Shown here piece after piece: positions 35,301 to 44,009 of a DNA stretch of 64,000 bases. This DNA comes from Chloroflexota bacterium (GTDB taxonomy: Bacteria; Chloroflexota; Anaerolineae; Anaerolineales; E44-bin32). Made by a program: the position numbers and the translations under genes. Each line of letters opens with the position of its first letter. Positions within the stretch are counted from its first letter, which is position 1. Below the pieces are notes generated by a model that saw nothing but the letters and a program-made list of their open reading frames with translations, did no database searches and was not told the origin of the DNA. The DNA lies in NCBI GenBank assembly GCA_022561215.1, contig JADFRQ010000007.1, positions 21,725-85,724 of the forward strand, given 5' to 3'.

Positions 35301-36937
35301 GTCACTCCGCCGAGCAACGGAGCTATTGGGCAGCATGATGGGCGCGATTTTTCTTGTGGACCCTGCCATTGATGAAATCACGCTGATTGCCGACTACCAT
35401 TTGCCTGATCCTCCTTCAATATTAAATCTAAAAAAAGGCAAGGGGTTGGCCGGAAAAGTTTGGGCGGAAGCTCAGGCGACAGCCTTGGCGCAAACGCGCA
35501 TATTTGGAGATCCTCATTGGTTGCAATTGTGCTACGCCTCCGGTGCTGCGCTGGCAGTTCCTCTTCTTTGGGAAGGCGAGGTGCGAGGGGTGTTGGCAGT
35601 ATTCGAACCGAGCACCTCAAGGAAATTCAACCGCGATGAAGCCCTCTTATTGGAACGTATGGCCGCTCAAATTTCGCTGGGCATTGAAAATGTCGAAAAA
35701 CACGAACAAATAAACCGCCGCGTAAACCAACTGCGGGTTGTTAACGACGTTGCAAGGCGCATCAATATTCTTCTTGATCAGGAGCAATTGTTCGATGATG
35801 TCGTGCGAAGAGTAGCACACTCGCTCAATTTGGAGCTGGTCGTTCTTTTCTTGGTTGATGGAGATCTGCTAATTGAGAAGGCATCCTATTACCTGCCCGA
35901 TGATCGCCACGGCGCAGGGGATCCGCTGCAGCTAAGGATCGGTGAGCAGGGAATTTCAGGAGAAGCTGCCCTAAGTGGAAATCCAGTTCTCGTTCCCAAT
36001 GTATCCAAGAATAGGGACTATATCCGTCTTTTGCCCTTCGAACGCAAGGTACGTTCTGCAGTGGCGATACCTTTGAAACTAAAGGGAACAGTGATCGGGG
36101 TACTTCTGGCGGAAAGCGAACGCCTGGCTGCCTTCGATCAGACCGATGTTGATGCCTTGCAGGCACTCGGCGCACACATTTCGACAAGTATTGAAAATGC
36201 ACGCCTGTACGCGGAGACGGTACAGGTTCGCAATAGGATGACAGAATCCGAAAAACTGCGCTCCCTGGGTCTTATGACGAGCGGAATTGCGCATGATTTC
36301 AACAACCTGCTTTCCATAATCCTCGCACACGCCGAATTGGCGCTCGAACAAATCACCGACGAGCAAGTCCGGGCTCATCTTGAGCAGGTCATCGCATCTG
36401 CCAGAGATGGAGGCGAAACGATCCACCGACTTCAAGATTTTGCGCGTACTCGCAAAGAACCATCAGAATTTGTTGGAGTCGATATCAATCAAATCGTCGA
36501 ACAGGCCATCGAGCTAAGCGCGCCAAAGTGGAAGGATCAGGCTCAAAGCCAAGGAATTGATATTGTAGGTCGTAGCCGATTTACAGGCGCAGGAAATGGT
36601 GCAGGGAGCTGCCGTACAGCTCCGCGAGGTCATGGTCAATCTTATTTTTAACGCAGTTGAGGCCATGCAAGAAGGGGGAAGCATTACGATTCGTACTTCA
36701 ACCAACGCGCACGGCGCGGAACTGCAAATTTCGGATACGGGATCGGGAATGACGCAAGAAGTAAAGCGGCAAATTTCTGTTCCGTTCTTTACCACCAAAC
36801 ATTCTGGTACAGGTCTGGGTTTATCGATGGTTTACGGAGTCATGCAAAGGCACGGTGGCCGCGTCGATATTATCAGCTCGCCAGGCGAGGGCACCACGGT
36901 ATCCTTGTTGTTTCCACGTTTCCCCATATCTGGATAA
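32325..36937 (+). pseudogene. multi-GAF/PAS hybrid sensor histidine kinase, broken
   Basis: A very large cytoplasmic sensor kinase spread over four frames. Piece 1 (32325-33340) has a GAF-like region and a PAS domain. Piece 2 resumes one base later as FAHVNQAVSQMLGYEEVELL, a second PAS. An in-frame TAG at 33823-33825 follows HWLVRH; the same frame goes on (TDRVEVLSVGRR) through about four GAF-like domains (33850-36560) and the HisKA helix with the phospho-acceptor GIAHDFNNLLS. A third break near 36568 leads to VVADLQAQEMVQGAAVQLRE and the ATPase domain: NLIFNAVEAM, DTGSGM and GTGLGLSMVYG. No membrane helices are seen. Restored, it would be about 1,535 residues before the receiver domain. No single piece could signal alone. 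Confidence 0.85.
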
Positions 36938-37358
36938 TGATCTAGAAACGCTGCAAAATCTTGATGAAATCCGCGCATTGGAACCGGTCTCGATCCTGGT
37001 GGTGGAAGATGAAGAATCTATTCGTGAGGGATTGATTCAGGCGTTCACCGGGGCAGGACATAATGTTCTTGAAGCTTCAAATGGTGCGGAAGGCCTGGAA
37101 TTATTTTTCAATGAAGAAAATCTGGACATCGTCTTCACCGATTTGGGAATGTCTCAATTGAGCGGCTGGGAGATGATTGAACGGCTTCATAATCATGATT
37201 CTTCCATACCCATCGTTGTTCTTTCCGGCTGGGGGGATGACGTGAACCTTGAGATGATGAAGAAATTTGGTGTGGTTAAAGTAATCCAAAAACCCTTTTC
37301 CATAATCGAGTTGCATACGGCCTTATACGAAGTCATCTCCCTCAAAAAAACTGCCTGA
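36930..37358 (+). pseudogene. receiver (REC) domain, probably the C-terminus of the broken kinase
   Basis: A complete response-regulator receiver domain: acidic pocket VVEDEES, phospho-acceptor in VFTDLGMSQLSGW, switch Ser in VVLSGWGDD and the lysine in VIQKPF. It has no output domain. There is no ATG or ribosome site between the kinase stop (TAA near 36935) and the domain; the in-frame linker NDLETLQNLDEIRALEP reads smoothly from the kinase if one base is removed at about 36930. I therefore take it as the tail of a hybrid kinase. A free-standing regulator from TTG 36978 is the alternative. Confidence 0.6.
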
Positions 37359-37536
37359 GATTGGTGCCGCACCCCTTCTGCGGCGATTGACAAATTGACA
37401 AGCGTTTCCCTTCTGATGGATGAAATGTATTTACGCTTGGGACGTAGAGATAATAGATACTCTTAGAAAGGTTCGAGTTCTGCGTCCAACGCACCGTCGC
37501 GAGAACCTTTCGGTAATGGCACTCCTCGATTGCTTA

Positions 37537-37688
37537 GAGGCTGTCCTAAAAGTCATATCAGATCTAACATTGCTGACTTCTTGAAGATGCTCGGCAATTA
37601 CCCCAGATGCAAGGGCGACTGGCCAGTCGCCCTTACGGCCGATTTTCGAAGAGGGAACATCACAAAATAGCGCTTTTGCGACAGCCCC
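37537..37688. mobile_element. MITE-like element 1
   Basis: The left end GAGGCTGTCCTAAAAGT and the inverted right end GGGGCTGTCGCAAAAGC agree at 13 of 17 positions. The inside has no ORF but holds a perfect 24-base palindrome (AAGGGCGACTGG with CCAGTCGCCCTT, 37611-37634). The right end shares the pattern AATAGCGC..TTTTG..GACAGC with the element at 54840-55033. Such ends resemble those of several transposon families. No target duplication is obvious. Left of it (37455-37510) GAAAGGTTC and GAACCTTTC form another hairpin. Confidence 0.6.
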
Positions 37689-37715
37689 ATACGACTGGAA
37701 AATGGATGAAGCGAA

Positions 37716-37841
37716 ATGAATAGGATCGCTTTTTCGATACCCCTCCTGATCCTCGGCCTGACAATCCCCAATGCGATGATGAACAAGAGCAGGGCGTTTA
37801 TACTTCAACAATTACGCAATCCGTTGCGGGATCACGCATAA
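37716..37841 (+). CDS. possible 41-residue hydrophobic small protein
   Basis: An ORF starting MNRIAFSIPLLILGLTIPNA lies between the MITE-like element and the CDP-alcohol transferase gene, ending just before that gene. It has a hydrophobic N-terminal half and a basic tail, but no good ribosome site and no family I recognise. It may be chance. Confidence 0.2.
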   Translation: MNRIAFSIPLLILGLTIPNAMMNKSRAFILQQLRNPLRDHA

Positions 37842-37852
37842 GGAAATCTGCT

Positions 37853-39049
37853 GTGCACAATGATGAAATGCGCGCCTTGACCCATCTTCGCCGCTGGTGG
37901 ATGCTATGCGTATTGCTCTCAGCCAGCATCTTGGTGGGGGCGGCCATCTTGCTCTCGCATATATGGCTTGCAAACAACGTGCTGCGCTGGACGATAATCA
38001 CGGCAAGTGTTTTGCTGCTCATGCTAGGAATTTTATGGAAAAATCTTCAACATAACCGAGACTTGGAAACAGGAAAATTGCGCGCTCATTTCGGCGCCGG
38101 AAACTGGCTCAGCCTGGCCCGCGGGATGTTAATCGCATTGCTCGCCGGATTTCTTTTTTCACCACTTCCCGTTGGTGTTTGGGCCTGGCTGCCGGCAATT
38201 CTCTACACCTTGGCCGCCGTAAGCGACTATTTCGACGGCTTCCTCGCACGCATTTCACATTCCGTGAGCGAGCTGGGAGAGATTTTAGATCTTGAGTGGG
38301 ATGCACTCGGACTGTTAATTGCCGTATCACTATCCATCGGGTATGGGTTTCTATCCGTCTGGTTCTGGCTGTTTGGGTTCGCACGTTATCTGTACATTTT
38401 TACGCTCTGGATCCACCGCAAGGCAGGAGGAAAGGTGCTTGAGCTGCCACAGAGTGTTGCCCGGCGACCGATTGCGGCGTTGACAATGGGATTCATGACC
38501 GTAATGCTTTGGCCCATAATCTCGCAACCCTCGACAACGTTGGCGGCTGGGATCTTCGCCATCCCGTTCACGGCCAGTTTCTTGCGGGATTGGATGGTGG
38601 TAACCGGCAGGCTGGATGTTAATGGTGCGAACTACAAACGCCTGAAGAGCAATCTGGAGCCCTTTTTATTCGATAAAATTCCCGTTGTTTTGCGTATGCT
38701 CGTATTGATCGCTGTGCTTCCGGAATTATTCCGTTTGGGACCTTCGCGCCAGGTACTCACACAATCCTTCACACTGCTTAACGGCGAACTTCTGGATGGC
38801 TTTCTCTGGATTTTGTTGGGTATCAAATGGGTCAGCATAATCATGATCTCTATTGGCGCTGCAGGCAGAACTGCTGCGTTTTCCCTGCTTATACCACTCG
38901 GCCTAACGATAGTGGGCTCGCAGTTAACATTGTCGAGAGCTGTGGGCCTCGCGGCAACACTAGGTATCATGATTGTTGGGAGCGGATCCTGGTCGCTGTG
39001 GAAACCGGAGGAGAAAATTTTCCGGCGACGAGCTGCGGAAAAGGGATGA
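37853..39049 (+). CDS. CDP-alcohol phosphatidyltransferase with extra C-terminal membrane domain
   Basis: An integral membrane enzyme with the complete catalytic signature DGxxARx8Gx3Dx3D (DGFLARISHSVSELGEILD, then LEWD). The family joins a CDP-activated group to an alcohol during phospholipid synthesis. Two helices precede the domain. The protein is 398 residues, about twice the usual length; residues 265-398 add four or more helices ending GSWSLWKPEEKIFRRR, which resembles DoxX-like proteins. The start is GTG 37853 with AAGGA before it. It is convergent with the pteridine-like operon, so it could serve it, but that is only neighbourhood. Confidence 0.85.
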   Translation: MHNDEMRALTHLRRWWMLCVLLSASILVGAAILLSHIWLANNVLRWTIITASVLLLMLGILWKNLQHNRDLETGKLRAHFGAGNWLSLARGMLIALLAGFLFSPLPVGVWAWLPAILYTLAAVSDYFDGFLARISHSVSELGEILDLEWDALGLLIAVSLSIGYGFLSVWFWLFGFARYLYIFTLWIHRKAGGKVLELPQSVARRPIAALTMGFMTVMLWPIISQPSTTLAAGIFAIPFTASFLRDWMVVTGRLDVNGANYKRLKSNLEPFLFDKIPVVLRMLVLIAVLPELFRLGPSRQVLTQSFTLLNGELLDGFLWILLGIKWVSIIMISIGAAGRTAAFSLLIPLGLTIVGSQLTLSRAVGLAATLGIMIVGSGSWSLWKPEEKIFRRRAAEKG

Positions 39050-39286
39050 TCCTGTTGCTCGATCCGACCAACATTTTTCGCCTTTCAGGCGGTAGGATTT
39101 TCCGCAGTCGATGGTGTAAACGTGGTGCTCCTATTACGATCGCGCGATCTTTTCTTCGGAGGGCTGGGTCAGCGTTTGGTGAGTGCGTTTACCGGGGTCG
39201 AGAGTAGGAAGAGGATGAAGGAGTGAGCGTATTCATGTGTGGAAAGTGGCGAGAATGACGCGTTGAATTTCGTTTTAATCCTACGC
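39050..39286. other. gap between convergent genes
   Basis: 237 bases with no recognised gene. A short frame on the plus strand (AVDGVNVVLLLRSRDLFFG to KRMKE, about 39100-39227) looks protein-like but has no start or known relatives. It may be a remnant. Confidence 0.3.
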
Positions 39287-40237
39287 TTATGCAGGGGTCC
39301 GGCCGACAAAATCCAATTGGTGTGCGATGTACACGAGTTCATGTTGCTCAATTTGTGCGCGCCTCTTGGCGATCCATGTGGCAAAGATATCCTGATCGAG
39401 AGCAGACGAATGTGATAATTGCTTCTCGATGGTGGTGATGGTGAAATGCAGAAAATAGGCTTCTGCATGCACATACTTTCCCTTTTGCGGGTAAATGACC
39501 CAATCTGAAGCGCCCACTTCTGCTATTTCCCCTCCATACGAATGAAGCGTTTCGAATAAATGCCGTCCGGTTTTGCTGTCGCCCGACGGGCTTCCCTTGA
39601 CGATGCGCTGATCCATGCTTTCGTGATAAAGATCGAGTACCAGCGAATCAAAAAGCGGATCGATTGCAGGCTCGAATATGCTGAGGCCATCGAAATTCAG
39701 CGTGAAATAAAAGAGCCCCCCAGGTTTCAGAAGGGAAAATATATGCCCAATGGCTGAGGAAAGATCAACCAGATCGAGAAATGCATGCGCCACAACCAGA
39801 TCCCAAAGCGGGCCAATTTGGTCAGATTGAAAAGCGAAAAAATCGACTGTATTAAGCTGAATATTAAAGTGAGCGCCAGTCTTGGTGAAAATGAGTCGAT
39901 CATTCGTTTCTTGGCCAATTTCGAATCCATGATCATTGGCCCAGCTTCGAAGTCTCCGATTCGCCTGCGCAATATTCGTGTAGGAGCTATCGAGAGCCGT
40001 AATCTTCGCTGCGGGAAGTAGTTCCCACTCCATGATGCGCTCGATCATCGTTCCAATCCCAGTGCCAATTTCCAATACAGACGCTGCTTGATCAGCATGT
40101 TCGTCCGCGAGCATTTGTTTGAGCCGCTCCCAAACCAGGCGATTCAGCGCGCGATCATCAACCGTCTTCTTCGCCGCTAAATATATCTGAAAGGCGTCGT
40201 TTTCACTAGTTGCGCGCATTGCACCAAGTGAATTCAT
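39287..40237 (-). CDS. class I SAM-dependent methyltransferase (operon gene 7)
   Basis: A 316-residue methyltransferase with motif I VLEIGTGIGTMIERI, the acidic second strand ITALDSSYTNI, motif for the fourth strand LWDLVVAHAFLDLVDL, and LLKPGGLFYFTLNFDG. I start at MNSLGAMRATS because the upstream gene ends 22 bases before; the 59 extra residues of the track are in the wrong frame of that gene. The C-terminal half (WVIYPQKGKYVHAEAYFLHF) is family-specific and may bind the substrate. It is the last gene of a seven-gene operon. Small-molecule methylation of the pathway product is the likeliest role, by context. Confidence 0.85.
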   Translation of the reverse strand: MNSLGAMRATSENDAFQIYLAAKKTVDDRALNRLVWERLKQMLADEHADQAASVLEIGTGIGTMIERIMEWELLPAAKITALDSSYTNIAQANRRLRSWANDHGFEIGQETNDRLIFTKTGAHFNIQLNTVDFFAFQSDQIGPLWDLVVAHAFLDLVDLSSAIGHIFSLLKPGGLFYFTLNFDGLSIFEPAIDPLFDSLVLDLYHESMDQRIVKGSPSGDSKTGRHLFETLHSYGGEIAEVGASDWVIYPQKGKYVHAEAYFLHFTITTIEKQLSHSSALDQDIFATWIAKRRAQIEQHELVYIAHQLDFVGRTPA

Positions 40238-40259
40238 AATTTCGCTACGCTCTGATATT

Positions 40260-40607
40260 TTAGCTTGCTTCGGGTTCCTCTGGCAGTCGGTAATGCAGAA
40301 TAAGCGCGATGACGAGCACCAGCTCATCGACTTTCGTGGCATAGCCTTGGAAATCGCGTCCGCCACTCGGGATCCAAGCGATGATAGTAAGGACGGCATA
40401 GGCTGCAAAGGCAAGCGTGACTAGATTTTTTCTCTCTCGAAGGAACGCAAGGTTAAGGAAAAATACAGCCAACAAGCCAAGGTAACCGACCGCGTTCAGC
40501 GTAAACAGAGGGCTGAATTCCCCAATTACGACATTGAGGTAAAGATGGGATAGAGCCGTCACTAAGCCGGTGATGAAGATTAAATTGCGTAAAGTCGATC
40601 GTTTCAT
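40260..40607 (-). CDS. small membrane protein (operon gene 6)
   Basis: A 115-residue protein with four hydrophobic segments: LIFITGLVTALSHLYLNVVI, LNAVGYLGLLAVFFLNLAF, a third around TLAFAAYAVLTIIAW, and a fourth LVLVIALILHYRL. GGAGG lies close before the ATG (rc of CCTCC at 40615). No family name is assigned. Its place between the glycosyltransferase and methyltransferase genes suggests a role in the membrane step or export of the product. Confidence 0.75.
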   Translation of the reverse strand: MKRSTLRNLIFITGLVTALSHLYLNVVIGEFSPLFTLNAVGYLGLLAVFFLNLAFLRERKNLVTLAFAAYAVLTIIAWIPSGGRDFQGYATKVDELVLVIALILHYRLPEEPEAS

Positions 40608-40631
40608 TTTGTTCCTCCGTCTGATTTGTGA

Positions 40632-41753
40632 TTAGTGAATTGCCGGCTCAACCTGAATTTTATTTTTAATTGCTCGCTCGCCGAATTGATGCAAGAAAGC
40701 TCTTGATCTTAGTGTGTTTTCTCGCCATGTAGGATGCTGGTCGAAGGTTTTGCGTGCCGCCAAGCCGATTTGCGCCAGCGCATCGCGGTTGCGGCAGAGA
40801 TCGCGGATGGTTCTGGCAAGCTGCGTGTAGTCGCCTGGCGTGATGAGATAGCCGTTGATCTTGTGTTGAATAAATTCAGATGCACCACCCGCGGAAGAGG
40901 CGATCACGGCTAGCCCAAACCCCATCGCTTCCAAATAGGCGATGCCATAGCCCTCATAAAGTGATGGGATGACAAGTACATGCTGCTCGGCAAGCAAATT
41001 GGCAATGGAACCACTGGATTTGGAACCCAAAAGCTTTACACGCTCTACCAGCCCATAGCGTGCAATCGCTTGCTTGATTTTCTTGGTATATGTTAAGTTC
41101 ACACGATCATCACCGACAATCTGCAGCTGCCAAGGTTCTGCATGCAGCTCCGCCAGAGCTTGCAGGAGGACATGCAATCCTTTGCGCGGAATCAGATTGC
41201 CCAAGAAGAGAAGCTTAAGCTCGCCCTCGCTCTGAGCGCGCTCCAAGATTTGATCTGTGTTATTCCTTGGATTTAAGTGGTCTCCGGCGGGAAGTGAAAC
41301 CAGCGATGGCTTCTGAGAGCCCACCAAGGATTCGACGCTCTCTTTCGTGCTCTGACTATTAAATACGAAGCCATCGACATGTTTAAGATATTGCAGCTCA
41401 ACCAAGCGGTAAAACCAATTCAAGGCAAGCGAATTGGGTTCGCTCGAACGCAGGTGATGAACGATGGAAATAATTGGAAATTCGCCCGCAGCCTTGAGCC
41501 GTTGGTTGAGAATAAAGAGCGAAGGATGGTTTAATTCATCTTGCAGAAGGAGATCGATCGAATGTCGTCGAAGGTCCCAGATTAGCGAGCTTGAAAAGTT
41601 ATGTGCGAGATTGCGCCAATAGCCGTGTGAATTAATGGAGAAAACTGTAACCTGGTCGCCTGAATTTCTCAGATGACGTACCAGCATGCGATCATATAAA
41701 TATCCCCCAGTTTGTATGTCGAGATCGCCATAAATGAGCAGTCCGATCTTCAT
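40632..41753 (-). CDS. GT4-family glycosyltransferase (operon gene 5)
   Basis: A 373-residue retaining glycosyltransferase of the GT-B fold. The N-terminal domain starts IGLLIYGDLDIQTGGYLYDR. The C-terminal donor domain has LKLLFLGNLIPRKGLHVLLQ and the EX7E-type motif in SLYEGYGIAYLEAMGFG. Sugar donor and acceptor cannot be read. Its ATG overlaps the stop of the PTPS-like gene by four bases, which makes a functional link between them likely. Confidence 0.9.
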   Translation of the reverse strand: MKIGLLIYGDLDIQTGGYLYDRMLVRHLRNSGDQVTVFSINSHGYWRNLAHNFSSSLIWDLRRHSIDLLLQDELNHPSLFILNQRLKAAGEFPIISIVHHLRSSEPNSLALNWFYRLVELQYLKHVDGFVFNSQSTKESVESLVGSQKPSLVSLPAGDHLNPRNNTDQILERAQSEGELKLLFLGNLIPRKGLHVLLQALAELHAEPWQLQIVGDDRVNLTYTKKIKQAIARYGLVERVKLLGSKSSGSIANLLAEQHVLVIPSLYEGYGIAYLEAMGFGLAVIASSAGGASEFIQHKINGYLITPGDYTQLARTIRDLCRNRDALAQIGLAARKTFDQHPTWRENTLRSRAFLHQFGERAIKNKIQVEPAIH

Positions 41754-42130
41754 TTAAGCTCCTGAATGTACTCAGCCCAGGCGATCTCGTCTTCCCATAA
41801 TCGAAGCGTCAGGGACTTGACATTTGTACTTTCGTAGGGGGCAGCAAAAGTTAAACAAAAGATACGAGCAAAATTTTCGATACTGGGGTTAAGGCCCGCG
41901 AATTCTGCCAAATCATTAAGCGTGAGATCACGGTAGCGTTTGATCAGCGAATTAAGATGATCTTCCAACTTTACAATATCCACGAGATAACCATGCTCAT
42001 TTAATACTTGGCCTTCAAGCCTAATTTCCACCTTATAGCTGTGAGAATGAAGATCGTTTTCAGGCCCCCAATCCTCGCCCACAAGAAAATGCTGGGCGAC
42101 GAAGGATCGCCGCAAACCTAATGCGTACAT
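41750..42130 (-). CDS. 6-pyruvoyltetrahydropterin synthase/QueD-like protein (operon gene 4)
   Basis: A 126-residue T-fold enzyme of the PTPS/QueD family, which acts on 7,8-dihydroneopterin triphosphate. The zinc ligands are His14 (FVAQHF) and His28/His30 (LHSHSY). The family motif is usually C-x3-HGH; here it is E24-x3-HSH, so the catalytic cysteine is replaced by a Glu. In the PTPS-III class a Glu likewise stands in for the cysteine and the product differs. The late glutamate region is SLTLRLWEDEIAWAEY. Queuosine genes are absent, so a queuosine role is not supported. A gap of 107 bases separates it from the preceding dehydrogenase gene. Confidence 0.85.
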   Translation of the reverse strand: MYALGLRRSFVAQHFLVGEDWGPENDLHSHSYKVEIRLEGQVLNEHGYLVDIVKLEDHLNSLIKRYRDLTLNDLAEFAGLNPSIENFARIFCLTFAAPYESTNVKSLTLRLWEDEIAWAEYIQELK

Positions 42131-42237
42131 AGTTTCTGCCCTATCTTCGCAAGAGTGTGGTCGCCAATTCGGTTAGTAAGTAGAAACGCAAAAGACAAGG
42201 AAAAGTTGCGCGCTAAACGCAGCCGGATCACAGGCTT

Positions 42238-43269
42238 TTAGCTCTCATAGCGCAGCAGAACCTGGATTGTTTTCGCGGCTTGTTTATCCAAAAGCGCGAA
42301 AGCTTGCGCAGCCGATTCAAGAGAAAAGCGGTGGGTGATTAATTCTGCCGGCCGAATAGTTTCAATCATCTGCAGCGCAAAATTCAAACGGCGTTTTTTC
42401 TTCCAGCGTCCACTAAGCTCAGGGCGTATTGTGCTTACCTGGCTGCTGATAATGCGAATCCGATTTCGATGGAAAGAGCGGCCTAAATCAAGAGTCGTCT
42501 CTTTTACGCCATACCAAGAACCGATAACGATGCGCGTGTGGAAACCAGATGCAGAAATCGCTTGATCCAAGGCCTTGGGGTTGCCTGAGAGCTCGTAGAT
42601 CAAATCCGCAGACCCATCATTATCCGGCGCTCCAAAATTTTGGCTAAGCGTTGCGGAGAGATCGTTTATTTCGGGATCGAAGCTGTATTCTGCGCCAAAT
42701 TTGCGAGAAGCACTTCTGCGCAGCTCGAATCGATCCAGGGTGATCAGCCTGGCAAGGGGTATCCGTGCGAGCAGCGCAGTGGTCAGCAAACCAACGATGC
42801 CCTGACCAAAGATGGCTATTCGTTCTCCCAATAGCGGATTGCCGTCATGCAGCAAATTGACAGCGGTTTCCATATTGGGAAGAAAGGTGGCTTCTTCATC
42901 GGACAGGCCATCTGGAACGGCGATCACATGATCAACATGCGATTTAAACAGGCTTTGATGAGGATGGAAAGAGAAAACCCTTCGGCCCAACCAATCTTCA
43001 TCTACTCCGTTACCGATGTCCTCAACCTGACCGACGGTGGAGTATCCGTATTGGTGTGGATAATTGAGCTCGCCTGGAAGAGAGGGGATAACACTGTCAA
43101 CCACCATGTCCCGGGGAGTTTGACCGCGATAGAGCAACAGCTCCGTTCCGGAACTAATCGCCGAGAGCCGGGATCGGATGAGTACTTCCCCATCCCCAAG
43201 AGCCTCTACGTCGAGGGTTCGGATTTCCACTTTGTAAGGCTCAACAAAGAAAAGTGCGCTCGCTTTCAT
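42238..43269 (-). CDS. MDR-type (zinc-binding alcohol dehydrogenase-like) oxidoreductase (operon gene 3)
   Basis: A 343-residue medium-chain dehydrogenase. ATG 43269 (MKASALFFVEPYKVEIR) overlaps the stop of the RibD-type gene in ATGA. The GroES-like part has SAISSGTELLLYRGQ in place of the usual zinc-site CGTD, and no structural-zinc cysteine cluster is present. The Rossmann part has IFGQGIVGLLTTALLARI and an acidic strand end LDRFELRR, suggesting NAD over NADP. Relatives include 2-desacetyl-2-hydroxyethyl bacteriochlorophyllide dehydrogenase (BchC)-like proteins. By context it could reduce or oxidise a side chain of the operon product. Confidence 0.87.
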   Translation of the reverse strand: MKASALFFVEPYKVEIRTLDVEALGDGEVLIRSRLSAISSGTELLLYRGQTPRDMVVDSVIPSLPGELNYPHQYGYSTVGQVEDIGNGVDEDWLGRRVFSFHPHQSLFKSHVDHVIAVPDGLSDEEATFLPNMETAVNLLHDGNPLLGERIAIFGQGIVGLLTTALLARIPLARLITLDRFELRRSASRKFGAEYSFDPEINDLSATLSQNFGAPDNDGSADLIYELSGNPKALDQAISASGFHTRIVIGSWYGVKETTLDLGRSFHRNRIRIISSQVSTIRPELSGRWKKKRRLNFALQMIETIRPAELITHRFSLESAAQAFALLDKQAAKTIQVLLRYES

Positions 43270-44009
43270 GGGTCGCCGTACTTCAGTTCGCCCCAAAGAA
43301 CAAGATCTGAGGCAAACATCTGCCAGTGTGGTTGATCCATTCGAGGAAATGGTGATCGAAACGTGGTATTCCCACTCCCCATGGAGTGCAATCCGTTAAC
43401 AAAAATTGGCGCAATGGTAAGCACAATTAGATCGACGATTCGTTCTTCAAGAAAGCTGCGGATGATCTGCGCCCCACCTTCAACCATTAACCTGCGTAAT
43501 CCTTCTTTGGCGAGCAGCCCAACGAGAGCTTTTAAGTCTATGTGTACATCTTCATTTGTTGGAAGTGTATGGATGGTGGCGCCGGCAGCCTCGAGCATTT
43601 TTCGACGAATTTCTGGGGCTTCCCGCCCAGCGATAATCCAGGGTTTCCGTTCGTTTTGAAATATTCTGCTTTCTAGGGGTGTTCTTAACTGACGATCAAG
43701 AATAATGGGTTGTGGATCCCGTCCTTCTGAGAGTCGCACCGTGAGCTGCGGATCATCGGCTAAAATTGTTCCTATGCCAACAAGGATCGCATCATGATGC
43801 GCCCTCAAATGATGAGTCATACGATTCGAGATTGGGTTGCTTAGAACTAATTGAGCATTATTTTCCAAGGCAATACTGCCATCCAGACTTTGGGCATAAC
43901 TCAAGGTGATCCGGGGACGGTCTGCTGGAAAGTTAAGCTCTTGGAGCCATTGCAGGAGCTGATCAAATGGATCGCTCATGCCCATTTGGAGGGGGTACTC
44001 GATTTCCAT
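43266..44009 (-). CDS. RibD C-terminal-type reductase (operon gene 2)
   Basis: A stand-alone reductase domain of about 247 residues related to the C-terminal half of RibD and to DHFR. It shows RITLSYAQSLDGSIAL, HLRAHHDAILVGIGTILADDP, PIILDRQLRTP and LRRLMVEGGAQIIRSFLEE, which form the NADPH and substrate sites. In riboflavin synthesis this domain reduces the ribosylamino-pyrimidine made after GTP cyclohydrolase II. The deaminase half is absent. The start is uncertain (44009, 43985 or 43979), all overlapping the end of the ribA-like gene; AAGGG precedes the first. Confidence 0.87.
   Translation of the reverse strand: MEIEYPLQMGMSDPFDQLLQWLQELNFPADRPRITLSYAQSLDGSIALENNAQLVLSNPISNRMTHHLRAHHDAILVGIGTILADDPQLTVRLSEGRDPQPIILDRQLRTPLESRIFQNERKPWIIAGREAPEIRRKMLEAAGATIHTLPTNEDVHIDLKALVGLLAKEGLRRLMVEGGAQIIRSFLEERIVDLIVLTIAPIFVNGLHSMGSGNTTFRSPFPRMDQPHWQMFASDLVLWGELKYGDP

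Noticed and set aside
1-37358. Programmed +1 frameshifting as a shared mechanism
   Set aside because: The sites have no common slippery sequence, and some genes carry several lesions plus stops.
37456-37507. tRNA-like fold around GGTTCGAGTTCTGCG
   Set aside because: A TpsiC-like GGTTCGA is present but there is no acceptor stem or anticodon arm; it is better seen as a hairpin GAAAGGTTC/GAACCTTTC.
41750-42130. Calling the PTPS-like gene queD in queuosine synthesis
   Set aside because: The catalytic cysteine is absent and no other queuosine gene is nearby.
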